Assembly (NCBI RefSeq): GCF_937616625.2
Contig: NC_065576.1
Location: 2,544,501 to 2,608,500 of the forward strand
Direction of reading: 5' to 3'
DNA: 64,000 bases
Source of the DNA: Mercurialis annua
Taxonomy: Eukaryota; Streptophyta; Magnoliopsida; Malpighiales; Euphorbiaceae
Positions 33,600 through 46,492 of this stretch are shown here, piece after piece (the stretch's first letter is position 1; each line of letters opens with the position of its first letter). The notes below the pieces were generated by a model, which was given only the letters and a program-made list of their open reading frames with translations, had not been told where the DNA came from and did no database searches. Position numbers and translations under genes: made by a program.

Positions 33600-34520
33600 A
33601 TTGATAGTTCAAAGACAGCGATAGAATTGCAATTTGGTGTAAAAATGATGATTTTATATATTTATTAACAATTTTAAAAATATCAGATATAAATAAAAAA
33701 TATTTAAAAATAATTAGACCTATGTCTTATGATTATTTTGTATTTTACTTTATATTTAACAAAATAAATGGAGCTAAACAACAGTGTCGTCGTTAAATTG
33801 CGACATGAAACTTTCATCGCTTCTCTCTCTAAAAATAAACTCTCCCCTTCTCTCTAGAAAAATTATAAAACTAATCTCATAGTTTTGAAGAGGTAGTTCT
33901 GGCCGGAAAACCACCTGATTCATCTTCTCAATCTTCACCTTCTTTATCTAATTAAGTTTCACATGGAAAACTTCTCATCTTAAATGATTGAAAATGAGGT
34001 TGTTTTGATGGCCGGAAATCTAGTGATTTTCTTTTCAAAGTCTAATAAGAGAATTTTTAGTTTTTTTTTTATTTGAAGAATTTTCGAACCCTGTTAAGAA
34101 ATTTAAAAGTTTTGTTGATTGGATTAAGATTTCAAACTAAAAAATAAAGTCTTAAAAAAACTTTTAAATTTAAGTTATATTTGATTATCTTTTTAAGATG
34201 TTTTTTATTTTATAAAATTACGATTTAAAAAATCATATCCAAAATTAATTTTTTTAAATAAATTAGTGAGTTTTTTTTAAAAAGGAATAGATTGGTTAGT
34301 TTATTTCTAGAGAATGGTATTACCATAATTGATGTATAATGTCGTAATCTCAACATTAAAATGGGGATGAAAGGTACAAGTTGAGAAAAAATATAATGCA
34401 TTATTTTTAAGCATCATTCTTCAAGTCTAGTACAATATTCCATTTAAAGAAGGACAACAAACATAATATCCTAATACATCACTATAATCGAGTGGAAAAT
34501 CTTAGGGCTAAAATGAAGGA
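33600..34520. other. Intergenic, AT-rich
   Basis: No gene or clear repeat structure seen. A moderately GC-richer patch at 33780-33960 has no long frame. Confidence 0.55.
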
Positions 34521-34530
34521 ATATTTTTAA

Positions 34531-34928
34531 GGGTTAAAGTACAAAAATGACCCTACTTTTTACCCTGTGGCTCACATTTCCTCCTAATGTTTTTTGAGTC
34601 TCAAAAATAATTTTAACGTTATCAAAATGGAACAAATATACCCTCTGTCTACCGATAGCGTGTTTGAATATTAACTCGGCTGATTTGGCATACAATTAGC
34701 CGTTGCCCTAATGTTTTCTGAGTTTTAAAAATGACCTGAACGTTATCAAAATGGAACAAATATAACCCTAACATTATTAAAGTGGAACAAATATACTCCT
34801 CCGTCTAATGGTGGAGGGTATATTTGTTCCACTTTGACAAGATTAGGGTCATTTTTGAGACTCGAAAAATATTAGGGGGGAATATGAGCCACAAGGTAAA
34901 TATTAGGATCATTTTTGTACCTTATCCT
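34531..34928. mobile_element. Mutator-type MITE, 398 bp, 9-bp TSD
   Basis: TSD TATTTTTAA at 34522-34530 and 34929-34937. The arms are long and complementary: GTACAAAAATGACCCTA... and GGAACAAATATACCCTC... at left, with their inverse at right. An additional partial copy of the arm words (CTAATGTTTTCTGAG..., 34710-34800) gives a complex fold-back interior. Confidence 0.85.
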
Positions 34929-35596
34929 TATTTTTAATAAACGAAAGGGCAAAATAGAAGGAGAACACATTAATTGATATGTTGATTGAAATACTTATAT
35001 GAAATACAGTAAAAAAAGTAAAACACTAATTAATTTGAACTTCACATACATAATACCTACAATGACACTCTATTTCTTGCCAAATTTTGATCTGTTTGTA
35101 TCAATTTACATCTTATGTTTAATTAAAAATTTAATCTAAATTACAAATAAATTATCAACATTTAAATTATTTCTTTAACTCTCGTGCCTCTTCAACAAAC
35201 TTTTTAAAATTAAATAAAGCATGATTTTTCGTAAAAAGAATAAGACTTTTCTCTTTTTTTTTTTTAAATATCACTAATTTAAATTAAACTGGAGAGACTA
35301 ACAAACAGAATAAAATTCATTTAAAATATATTTTTATGTACAAAAATCGAATCAAAATCGTACTTGAATAATAGTATCAATTTTGATACTTTCAATAAAT
35401 ATTTTTCGTGCGTGCATCTTATTTTTTTTTAAAAAATAAAAAAGTAATTAGTAGCTGATGTAAAACCAATCATAAGAAGCATAGAAGATTGCAAACAACC
35501 TGTAATACATAATTGTATAGCTTAATTATTATTTTAATAAAAAGGTTAATTGCTAAGTAGACAATTATGGGGCCATATGGAAAGGTGTAATATAAA

Positions 35597-35968
35597 GGCT
35601 TAATTACCAAAAAAACCATCACCTTTTAGCCGCTTTTCAGTTGCACCATGACGTTGTAATTTTTTCAGTTGCACCCTAATTCGCACCTTTGAGTTTCAAT
35701 TCCACCCTCAAAATCAAATTGGACTTTTTTCACTTAGAAAAAATTCATAAAAACCCTTATAAAGTACTCGTTTGAACTCTTTTTCACATAAAAAGTTAAA
35801 AATGGATGACTTATTTTAACTTTTTTCAAATGAAAAAGAGATCAATTTAGTACTTGAGGGTGGAATTGAAAACCAAAGGTGCGAATTAGGGTGCAACTGT
35901 AAAATTACAACGTCAGGATGCATTTGAAAAGGGGCTGAAAGGTGGGGTTTTTTTTTGTGATTAAGCCC
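35597..35968. mobile_element. Mutator-type MITE, 372 bp, 9-bp TSD (family GGCTTAATTAC)
   Basis: TSD TAATATAAA at 35588-35596 and 35969-35977. Ends are GGCTTAATTACC and its inverse. Internal arms (CAGTTGCACC, TTCGCACCTTTG, TTCCACCCTC and inverses) pair along most of its length. Same terminal motif and overall size as 61517-61897. Confidence 0.88.
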
Positions 35969-35977
35969 TAATATAAA

Positions 35978-37440
35978 ACATGCCTATCTTGACATTACAT
36001 AACCAAAAAACGGTTATATGTGTTTTTCACACCTTCACTCTCTAATACACTACACTAACCTAACTTTTCATTCGCACGTACGAGAGGCTTTCTTTTATTT
36101 ATACAAAAAGGTGAAATAAATAATAATGTTTATATTCTTAATTAATTTTCAACTATATTTAAATTAGAAACCTACCATAAAAAATAAAAATAAAATATTA
36201 CCCAAGTACCTTATCGTTTTAATATTATTCAATTAAAGGCGATATCAATTTTTTTTAAATAGAAAAATATTCTTGATAAATCACTGATTTAGCATATTAA
36301 TTTTTTTATGAATTACCATATAAAATTATACAACTTTTAATGGCGTTAGTGTAAAATTATTCTATAGAACACTTCATTATTGCAAACAAAGTCACATTTC
36401 TTTATTTTAAAAATAAATATTACTATATGATATAGTTAATTGAAATTTTACCAAAAACTAAAATGACTCCTATGCTTTTCTTTTCTATTTTTGCTTTATA
36501 AATATATTTATGCCCATCTAGCTAACTTAATTCGGTTGTGCTATTAATGCATAAAATATATTATTTAATGACCATATTACCCTCACCAACTAGTAGCTTT
36601 GGTATATCGGAATTAATAATTAGCTAGGGCAAAATTGGTCACAAAAATAAAATCAAGAGGATGGTGGCAGTTTGGATCATTGAGATGACCTTGTACTGAC
36701 CTTATCTTTATTTTATTCCGTAGCTTGCGTTTGTTTCCAAAGGACGTAGACAAAATGACGATAATAGCCGACAATTAACATTTAGTAATTTCTCATTAAA
36801 TATCAAAATTTCAACTAAACATTTAATAAAAAATTAATTAGTCCTAAAATAAATTACTTCGTTCCACAAAAATAACAAGAATTTGACTGTTTATTATTTA
36901 CATTAATTTTAATTTGTTTGAAAATGTCAGTTTAGATTCTTTGACTTGTGAAATTTCAAGCATAAACATACCCTAAATTCTTGGAATATCCAAAATCAGG
37001 GGTATTTTAGTCATTTTTAATTTTTAATTTAAAACAACATTAGTAAATTGTATCTCAAGTCTTTCTTCTATGTTATTTCTATTTATTTTATTATTATCAA
37101 AAATAAAATATATTAAAAAGAGAAGAATATAAGCAAGAACAAACAAAAAAGAGAGAAAAAAAAAAGAATAGTGACCCTTTCACTCTTTCTTTTTCTTTAA
37201 TTTTCTTTCTTCTCCTCTCTGTTTGGGACTGAATTTTCTTTGAGAAAAAGAGAGAGAGATCAGTTTACTTTAAAACCCACCATTTTTTTAATTTTTTTTC
37301 CTCATTTTTCCACAAAAATTGGTTGCATATTACAAAAAAACACAAAAAAAAACACACACACTTAAGCTAGTAAGAGCAGCAAAGAGGAAGAAGAAAAGGA
37401 AAGAAAGAGACTAGCTGAGAGCTTTATTACATCTTTTCAT
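35978..37440. other. Upstream region of the BLH2-like gene
   Basis: AT-rich; no other gene. GA/CT-rich stretches from 37135 to 37415 (AGAGAGAGAG, CTTTCTTCTCCTCTC) are typical of plant leaders and promoters. The transcript leader probably begins within 37200-37450. Confidence 0.5.
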
Positions 37441-37458
37441 ACTCTGCAACTTCTTCAG

Positions 37459-37672
37459 GTACTTATATGTAAGTAAATATTTTAATTAGTTTATGTAACA
37501 AACTCAAAATTTTAAAAGCTATGGCTATACTATATAGTATATATTAATATAAATATGTAATCAAGAAAATATATTTTCTCTCACTTTTTTTCTTTCTATT
37601 TATCTCCCTCTTTCCTTTCTTGTTTTTTAGCTATGTTTCTTGATATGTTTCTTGATTTTTTTATGTCTATAG
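37459..37672 (+). promoter_or_regulatory. Probable 5'-UTR intron of the BLH2-like gene
   Basis: A donor CTTCAG|GTACTT at 37459 and an acceptor TCTATAG| ending at 37672 bracket an AT-rich segment with T-rich runs. The acceptor lies about 109 nt before the start codon. An alternative acceptor TTTTTTAG is at 37630. Confidence 0.45.
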
Positions 37673-37727
37673 ATGAAGAATTGATCAAGAATATTAAAGA
37701 AGTGAATATATAAAAAGATTGTTGAAC

Positions 37728-37790
37728 ATGATGATGTTGATGATGATCATTAATATCAAGAAAATTTTATTGATATTATTATGGGAATAG
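37728..37790 (+). promoter_or_regulatory. uORF overlapping the BLH2 start codon
   Basis: An ATG at 37728 opens a 20-codon frame ending at TAG 37788-37790, which runs past the main ATG (37781) in another frame. A shorter uORF (ATG AAG AAT TGA) is at 37673-37684. Overlapping uORFs commonly reduce main-frame translation. Confidence 0.6.
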
Positions 37791-40700
37791 CAACAAAATC
37801 ACTCAATTATCCAATTCATTCTGAGTTCAAGAATCATAATTGTTCATCTATGTCCCAAGATTATCATCAAGCTGGTATTTTTTCGTTCTCTTCGAATGGA
37901 TTCGAGAGATCGTCATCGTCGACGACCGAAGGGTTAGCTCAAGCTCATCAAGAACATCAGCATCACTTAGCTCAACAGATCCGAAGAGATAAGCTTCGAG
38001 TTTATGAACCAAACGCTTCACCACCGGGTCATTCATTAGTAGGTATTGATGTGGAGGAATCCGGTGGACTTCCGGTGTATGAAACAGCCGGAATGTTATC
38101 AGAAATGTTCAATTTTCCTCCTGGAGGACCAGTTACGGCAGCTGAATTGTTGGACCAGTCTAGTTATCACCACCATCATAATCATAATCCTCATCATCAT
38201 CATCAGATTTCAGGTATTAATGCAAATTCTGCAGCTGCCATGCAGCTTTTTCTGATGAATCCACCACAACAAAGATCACCTTCTCCTGCTCCAGCTCCGG
38301 CTCCGCCTCAAACTTCTTCTACACTTCATATGTTACTTCCAAATCCGTCATCTAATTCTCTTCAAGGGTTTACTGGTAATTTTGGAGCTACTAGTAGTGA
38401 TCATCAAATTTCTCATCCACAATTCAGTTGGGTTCATGATAATAATTCTCACCATGAAGAACACGGCAGCAACACTGTTGCTGAAAACCAAGGGCTTTCT
38501 TTGTCATTATCATCATCTTTGCAACACTTGGAAGCAGCAAAAGCTGAAGAATTAAGAATGGGAGAGACTGGATTATTGTATTATAATCATCATCAAACCG
38601 GAACCGGTTCATCGTCTAGCGCTCAATATTTCAAGAATTTAAGCGGCCAACAACAACAACAGCAACAACAAGCATTGCATTTACAAGCCGGAGTCGGAGT
38701 GGGAGTCGGAATTGGACAGAATCATCACCAAGTTCATGTCGGATACGGATCTTCTCTCGGAGTGGTTAATGTTTTGAGAAACTCCAAGTATGTGAAAGCC
38801 GCTCAAGAATTGTTAGAAGAGTTTTGTAGTGTGGGAAGAGGTCAATTCAAGAAAAGCAAACTCACTAGACAAAACACAAACCCTAATTCTAATACTCCAG
38901 GAGGAAGTAGCGGCGGCGGCGGCGGCGGTGGTTCGTCTTCTTCGACAAAAGATCCGCCTTCTTTATCAGCTTCTGACAGAATTGAGCATCAGAGAAGGAA
39001 GGTCAAACTTCTGGCCATGCTTGATGAGGCATGTAATCAACTTTTCAACTCTATTTTCTTAATTTTCTTTAATTTTCTTTTAATTTCTTGCTCTACTCTT
39101 CTACCTTCTCCCTCTCTCAAAAGTCATCAAGACCAAATCTTAATTAAAAATTTAATTATCAATCAATTAATTTGATTTCAAATCAGAAAAATCCTACTTG
39201 TGCTTTTTTTGTTCTCCTGATCAAATTATTTTAAAAATCCCAAATAGTATAGGAAAATAAAGCCGGCTGGTGCAATAGGGTTGCATAGGATCTAGTTGGT
39301 AGAATTATTAGATTAGTGATTGAGTGATTAGTCATCATTTATTTAATTCTTTAATTTGTTATAGAAAATTAAATTAAATATCTTTGATTAATTTAGATTG
39401 GTGGGTAGTTTTACAGTATTTTTAAGTTACCTCTTAGCTAGAGCAGCAAAAAAATGGACGTTCCTCCTGATTGGGAAGATGACTAGAAAGCCACCATATT
39501 ACATTACGTGTATTTTTAGTATATTTTTTAGTTGACTTAGGCAGAGAAGAGATTAATTTTTTTTTTACTTTTTCTTTTTCTTTAACCTTTTTTCTTTAGT
39601 CTATGCTCACACATTAAACAAGTTAAGACTGTCAATTGGCTCAATTGGGCATAGATAGACTGGTTGATTGATTGAGGAAAAAAACATAAGTATATTCCTA
39701 TCTATGAACAATCATTATTTCACTGTACCACTCTTTGATTCTCAGCATTTAATACTTGTTTTTTTTCTTCATTTAGCTTTCTTTAAGAACAAAATCAGAA
39801 ATTACATTTTGAGTATCATGTAATTTTCTAATAGGAATTTGTTTGCATACTAATATTCAATTTATTATATTTTGATAATCGAACTTTCATTTTTTACAAC
39901 AATAAAAGGTTACTTTAAACATTCTCACGGATAATTACTTATCTGAGAACAAAAATGGTGTGCTTATCTAATTTTACCGTCGCCTCATAAAAGCAGTTAT
40001 TAGTCTGAATTATCTTCAACTGAATGTCGGTAATCGTTCTGTAAAATTTTAGCTAACCCGTCTGAAAAATTAGTTTTTTAATTCTTTCTTGATGACATAA
40101 TTGGGATTGATGATGCAGGTGGATAGAAGATACAATCATTATTGTGAGCAAATGCAAATGGTGGTAAACTCATTTGACCTAGTAATGGGATTTGGGGCAG
40201 CAGTGCCATACACAGCCCTAGCACAGAAGGCAATGTCAAGACATTTTAGGTGTTTAAAAGAAGCCATAGCAGCACAATTGAAGCAAAGCTGTGAAATACT
40301 TGGTGAAAAAGATGGAGCAGGAAGTTCTGGTATTACCAAAGGTGAAACACCAAGATTAAGGTTATTAGAACAAAGTTTAAGACAACAACGAGCCTTTCAT
40401 CAAATGGGCATGATGGAACAAGAAGCTTGGAGACCTCAACGAGGATTGCCTGAACGTTCTGTCAACATTTTGAGAGCCTGGCTTTTCGAGCATTTTCTTC
40501 ACCCGTACGTTTTCTATCTAATTTCTACTTTTATTTAAGTTCACTAATAATTCATACAATAATCGGTTGAACCTTGTTCACTACGTAGAATAATAATTTT
40601 TCTACTAATCATGTGAATGCAACATGTGGTATTTATAATGATATTGAATGAAACTAACCAATAAAACATTGTTTATTGACTATATATTTTCATTCAATAA

Positions 40701-43700
40701 TATCATGTGTTACAAAATTAACGAAAACATTTTAATTATAGAATAATTTTTAAATTTGCATGGATGTGTATACACAAGATCCAAAGTTGCCTTCTTTCTT
40801 TTCTTTTTCATACAATTTATGATTAAAGGAACAGTGCTATGCAGTGTCCTTTGCATGTTGTCTCCTCAGTTAAAAGCTGTCAAAAGCAGTTCTCTTTGCT
40901 TTCCTATTTTTATTTTTTTTTCATATTTAAGTTACAGCAAATAATCTGTTAGTGTCTAAAATAAAAATTCTACCGTGTAGGTCAAAATTACATTTTCTCC
41001 TTATATTTTTAGAAAATATAATTTCTCTAATGTTCATGTATTAAAAACCTTAGAATTTGAGCTAAATAGAATCAAAATATAAGTAAAAAACAATAAAAAA
41101 AATAGGTAAAGGGCAAATTTTTCTTTGTCTTTCTCTGTGTTTGAAACAAAATGTAATTAAATAATTAGAGAAGATGGTGAAACTTTGACCTGCTGCTAAG
41201 TTTCAATCCCTAGAGCTACAGACTGGTAATTGCAGCCAGCTTCTTCTGCATAATTTTCTTTTTTTCTTAGATTCTCACGCCATGCAGAGAAACAAGATAA
41301 AAACCATTGATCTAAATTCTAAAGGGTATTAAATTAATATATATATAATTAATAGAGCATTATATAATCTGTGTCTGATCTCTAATGTCATTTTCTGGTC
41401 TCTTTCTCAGGTATCCAAGTGATGCTGATAAGCATCTGTTGGCTCGGCAGACTGGTTTATCAAGAAATCAGGTTAGAGAATTTATTATTACTCTTATTTA
41501 ACAAGAAAACAAAAATAAATATATATATATTAACAGCAGGAATTAAAGATAGAAGAAGAAACATAAATCAGAAAATGGTTGCATGGATTTAGGTTTTATT
41601 TCTCTGGTTTTTATTGTTAGAGAAGACAAAAGACAAACATGTTTTGATTTTGATTTTTTTTTAATTGAAATCTTTGGATTCTTTTTGAATAAACAATAGG
41701 GACATAGATTCTGAAATGGACATAAATACTGAGAAACTGCTCAGACATAAATAATTAAGATCAGATGAGTGAAGTACACAAATAGATGAGACATCAAAGT
41801 TTGCAGCTTTCATTCTCTCTCTCCATCCAACCACACGAGAATCAACCATTAAAGCACTCTATTATTTTCATTTTCTTTTCTTCCCATCTTTTTCTTAGGG
41901 TTAAAAATAAAATAGATTCTTATGTGGTTTCGGTGCTCACATCAGTCTATATTTTAAATTGCAAAATAATAGAAGTTTATGTTTAAAGTGACAATTTTAA
42001 AGAATTTTTTACAAAATTACAAAACACGCTAAAATTTTGTTATTTATTTTACAATTATCCTAACCTTTTAACATTACATACGTATTTTTTCTTTTAACTT
42101 TGCAAGATGGATGATTGGGATTAAAAAGTTGCACTATACTAAACCATATGTTATTTTTGCCAAAATTGTTGTAGTATAAATCTCTCGTTAATGTAAAAAA
42201 GTTAAATAATCAAAAATTAAAGAAATGAAACAATGATAATCTTTCTATAAAAAATCAAAAAAGTCTATAATTCAGTGACCATAAAAAAAAAATTTAACCT
42301 TGGTTATTTATCATCAAGAATGTGAATAATGTGCTAAAGTATATAATAAAAAATTTGTGTGTCATCAAAACTTTGAATTGGAGAGAAGTTAAAAATGGAA
42401 GACTATGAATTAAGTGGGAGAGAAAATACAAAGAAAACAGACGCACTTAGTTCTATGTCTTTAGGTTGTGCAATAAATAAAACTCAGTGATTTGATATTA
42501 ATTATTAAAAAGAAGAGTCAGAAACATTGAGGTTCAGGCTGTGAATTAATGAATGAACAGAGTGCCCTCACTATGATGACTTTTGAGTTGTCTTTGGACA
42601 ACTCCTTCCCATGAGTTTCCGCGGCTACAATTGCATCTCGCAATTATTATTGTCATCACATATAGCTCAAGATTCAGATTCTTATCATATACGACTAGTA
42701 CTAATCTTCCCTTCTATTTAGGTTTCTCTTATATTTATGAATCCCTAAAAAAATTGCAACATAGTATTAAAATTGTAGAGTTAACACATGTAAAAATTAA
42801 GAGATTCTTACATCGTTTCTATAGAAATACATGAATCCAGCTAATCAAATGTTAGAGATAAAAAAATTGATTTAATTAATTAAATCCGGACATTTTCTAT
42901 GAACTCGTTGGAGTTAATGATAACTATAATTGGAGTCTCATCTAACAGTTTAAAGTTATTTTGAATGAATTAATTATTTGATATGGTATTTGACGTTTGT
43001 ATAATTAAAAGGTTTAGAATTCGATTTTGAATGGAGTACTAGATATTCACATGTGATACTTTATTAAGGATCATAAACGATAATATCTTTAGTTAGTCCA
43101 CTGTGCTAACTTAATCTTTTGAATGAATTAATTATTTAAAAGGCTGCAATACAATAATTTTTTATAGTTAGGTTATAATTTAGTCATCTTAATGAAGTAA
43201 TTTTGCATGCAGGTATCAAATTGGTTCATAAATGCTAGGGTTCGATTATGGAAGCCAATGGTGGAAGAAATGTATCAACAAGAATCAAAAGATGAAGACG
43301 AAGATGATGATAAAGACAATCAAAAGAAGAACAAGAACAAGAAAAATAATAATAATATTAATGCACAGATCTCAACAACAACAAACACCACAGCTACACC
43401 AACACCATCTTCATCTCCCACCATAACCTCAACAGCCAAAAGATCCGAATTTCCCTACGAAAACGACCCGTCAACCAATGTTATTACTCCACTCACCACC
43501 GCCACCGCAGAGGTGGCGCCACCACCACCGCTACTAGCACCACCTCCTCATGCTCATCATCAGAATTTTCATGTCGGCGAAGACACGTGTCGACGTGGCA
43601 GTATAGTTGCAGGTGATTATGGGACCACTGGCAATTTAGCAGCTGGAGCTGATCACTGTATTATAAGGTTTGGGACCACCAGTGGTGCTGCTGCTGGAGA

Positions 43701-43788
43701 TGTGTCGTTAACTCTAGGGTTACGCCATGCCGGAAACATGCCGGAGAAGACCAATGCTTTCTCTGTTAGAGACTTTGGCAACTGTTGA
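37781..43788 (+). CDS. BLH2: BEL1-like homeodomain protein, BLH2/SAWTOOTH type
   Basis: Four coding exons: 37781-39028, 40119-40504, 41411-41471, 43213-43788; 2271 nt, 756 aa, phases consistent. The nuclear transcription factor has a ZIBEL-like GLSLSLSS motif (238-245), SKY box (about 331-351), BELL domain (about 399-490) and a TALE homeodomain (about 522-584) with the Pro-Tyr-Pro insertion (545-547) and [10 protein letters not shown] in helix 3. The C-terminus [11 protein letters not shown]...SVRDFG is the BLH2/BLH4 hallmark. In Arabidopsis these SAWTOOTH proteins dimerise with KNOX factors and restrict leaf-margin growth. Low-complexity runs: His 130-141, Pro/Ala near 168-176, Gln 290-297, Gly 378-384. 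Intron 1 has a GC donor (GAG|GCATGT) rather than GT. Introns are 1090, 906 and 1741 bp. Confidence 0.95.
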
Positions 43789-44311
43789 TTTATTTTATTC
43801 TTATAATTTATATAGAACTTAATTTTGGAGATTTTATTTTTTATTTTTTTCTTTGTTTACTCATAATTTTCATTCTATTGAGAAGAAAATACAGAAAAGT
43901 AGCAAATATTATAAGTTAGCTGTATTGGAGTATATTGTAATTGTATAGTAGATTTTGTTTCTGTTTTTCTGTTTTTTCTTTTAAATGTATTTATAAGGTT
44001 TTTGTACCATTAAATTGGCTAGAATAATATGAATGAATTTTTTATATTTTGGGAGGTATATTTGGAGGAGATTTAGCAGTGATTGTTTTTTAATTAATGA
44101 AGATTTTCAAACTATGTATTATGATTAGTTTACTTATTTTCCTTCTTTTGATTATGCAAAATTAAAATCCAATTGATATGATGGAATAATCTTTATCTAC
44201 TATGCCTAATGTGACAATGATTGAATAATAAACATTTTGTTTTTCAATTGATGCTTGTTAGGCAATCCTATAATAGGGACATTTCTTGGAAGTTTCAAGT
44301 TTGATTTATTT
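43789..44311. other. Downstream region of BLH2-like gene
   Basis: Probable 3' UTR and terminator region, T-rich, with AATAAT/ATAAAT-type polyadenylation words. No gene. Confidence 0.5.
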
Positions 44312-44320
44312 TCCATGCAT

Positions 44321-44520
44321 GGATTGGGATTCCCTCAAATTCAAATGAACTTGAAGGGATCATGTTCACGATTTATACCGTTTATTATAAAGTAAACGGT
44401 ATAAATTAATTTGATTAAAATTGTGCTTTTTTGATCTACACCGTTCATTTTATAACGAACGGTGTAAATCGTGAACATGACCCCCTCAAGTGCAAAATGA
44501 ATTTGAGAGAATCCCAATCC
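44321..44520. mobile_element. Mutator-type MITE, 200 bp, 9-bp TSD
   Basis: TSD TCCATGCAT at 44312-44320 and 44521-44529. Terminal repeats GGATTGGGATTC(C/T)CTCAAATTC extend inward (CATGTTCACGATTTA(T/C)ACCGTT) so that nearly the whole element folds on itself. The frame 44341-44553 (-) is an accident of this repeat. Confidence 0.92.
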
Positions 44521-44529
44521 TCCATGCAT

Positions 44530-46115
44530 TATGATCGAAAAAGTTACTTTCACTTCTAAACTTAAGTCAGTATTCTTTAAACTTTTAAAATTATTGTCTT
44601 CACCTTCATATTAATCTTATCACTTCCTCTCCAACCATAGAAATATTACTAGAGGTTAAAGTTTTATATCGTTGCTAAATTATAAGTTTTTACGAAATTG
44701 TCACTGGTCAATCATTTATTATATTTCGTTAACTATATTTTTATTTTTATATTAACATGGAGATTATTATAGCAATTCAGACTAAAAATTATTTATGTTG
44801 CAATATAGATATTGAATAAACACACAAATATTTGTTGCAACAAGTAATTTTTAATTTGAACTATTATAGATTATTCCGTTGATTTAAAAATAAAAGTTTA
44901 ATTATTAAAATATAGCAATTAAGTAACGATAATCGACATATAATTTGGTAATTCCCCAAAAAAAATTAACCAACATTACTACATATAATTCAACTACCGA
45001 TCTAGAAAGAGAAATTGTAATTATAATTGATTAACGAAAAATAAAAGAAACAACACAGCTTAAAAAGGGCAAAGATCTAGAAAAGGTACAAAATTTCTGA
45101 AATGAAAAGAAGATCTATAAAAAGAAACTTTATCAACTAATTACCCTTACGAGGTAGATACAAATGCAATTTTCTTTCCCTCTTGAATTTGGACTTTAAT
45201 TTAATTTAGGCAACTGAACATAGAACATAGAAAAATACAAAATAAATTATCAATTTGATCAGACAAATGGAAGGTTTAGAAGACATGGTTAACATCAAAT
45301 TATAGCTTTAATTTGGTTTTGTTATATTAACTGAAAACAGACGCAAAATGAAGGTTCCTTTAATTCCAAACCACTAATAAACAAAGCAACAAGTACATTT
45401 TACCTAATTTGTTGCTTTTCAATTTAGAAATACAACACTGTAACTAACCCTAAAAAATCACTATAATTACTAAATTTAGATTTACCAAGTTGTTCTGCTG
45501 CTATGATCATTTCCACTTTTGAATTTTAATGAAAATTGCATATTCAAAAAAATAAAATTATAAAAATCTTCTGAAGATAATGATGTTGCAGCGGTTAAAT
45601 TGTATTGTTGCTAGGAAAAATACAAACCCTTTTTGGAGCTATATCTGAGTGTTTCATTTTCATATATGTATGTAAGTATGAAGTAATGTCATTTTCAATT
45701 TGGTTTTTAATTCTTTGATGGTGAAGTTTGCTTAGAAACAAGCAAAACAAAAATGACTGAACCTTTGTGATTGTAGAAAAAATTATTATTATTATTATGC
45801 AATTTAGATGCTAAAAGAATCTGAGTTTTTAATACTTCTTAAAAGTTGATTGTTTGTGCAAAAACAATAAATATGATGAAACCCTAGCTTATAGGTAAGA
45901 CTATGAACATGGGGATTGATGTTCAATTGTAAAAAATTGACTGTACTTCCTTGATGTGAGAGCATTCTTATTCATCATAAAGGTTAAAATAAAAGGGTTC
46001 AGTTTCATTTTTAGGGTTCATTAAACAAAAAGCACAAGTTAATGAAAGTGAAGTTTCCAGTTAAAAATCTGTGAGTTAATGATAAAAAATTCATACTAGT
46101 ACTATTAATTTTTGG
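44530..46115. other. Intergenic, AT-rich
   Basis: No gene or repeat structure recognised. Confidence 0.6.
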
Positions 46116-46124
46116 ATAAATTAA

Positions 46125-46337
46125 GAGAAATTCTTAGGTAGACTCGGTCTACCACGTCATCCGTAGACCAAACCTATCACATTATGACACGTCATTAAAA
46201 TGATGGCAATCTTGTAATATTACTATTCAAACGTGTAAATAAGTAAAAAATGAATTTACAAGATTGTCATCATTTTAATGACGTGTCATAATATGATAGG
46301 TTAGTCTACGGATGATGTGGTAGACCGAGAATTTCTC
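46125..46337. mobile_element. Mutator-type MITE, 213 bp, 9-bp TSD
   Basis: TSD ATAAATTAA at 46116-46124 and 46338-46346. Ends are GAGAAATTC...GAATTTCTC; long arms (CGGTCTACCAC(G/A)TCATCCG, ATTATGACACGTCATTAAAA) are almost perfectly paired. The left arm has a 6-bp addition (TAGGTAGACT region). The related shorter copy is 12844-12971. Confidence 0.92.
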
Positions 46338-46354
46338 ATAAATTAAACCACCGG

Positions 46355-46492
46355 TGAACTATTAAACCATTTAAATCAATTCAACTTTTTGAAAGTGTAT
46401 TAAAACAATAATCTTAGCCATTTTTCGATCACATGGATACTGATAAGACCAAAAAGTTTAAATTGATTTAAATGGTTTGATATTTTAATTCT
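46355..46492. repeat. Inverted repeat, possible MITE
   Basis: AAACCATTTAAATCAATT and its inverse AATTGATTTAAATGGTTT lie about 70 bp apart, followed by further pairing (CTTTTTG/CAAAAAG). No clear TSD. It sits directly beside the MITE at 46125-46337. Confidence 0.55.

Noticed and set aside
20065..37780. Search by eye for well-known plant microRNA sequences and tRNA genes in the long gene-free stretch
   Set aside because: None of the conserved miRNA sequences I know, and no complete tRNA cloverleaf, was seen.
44341..44553. 70-codon minus-strand frame
   Set aside because: It lies almost entirely in the 200-bp MITE.
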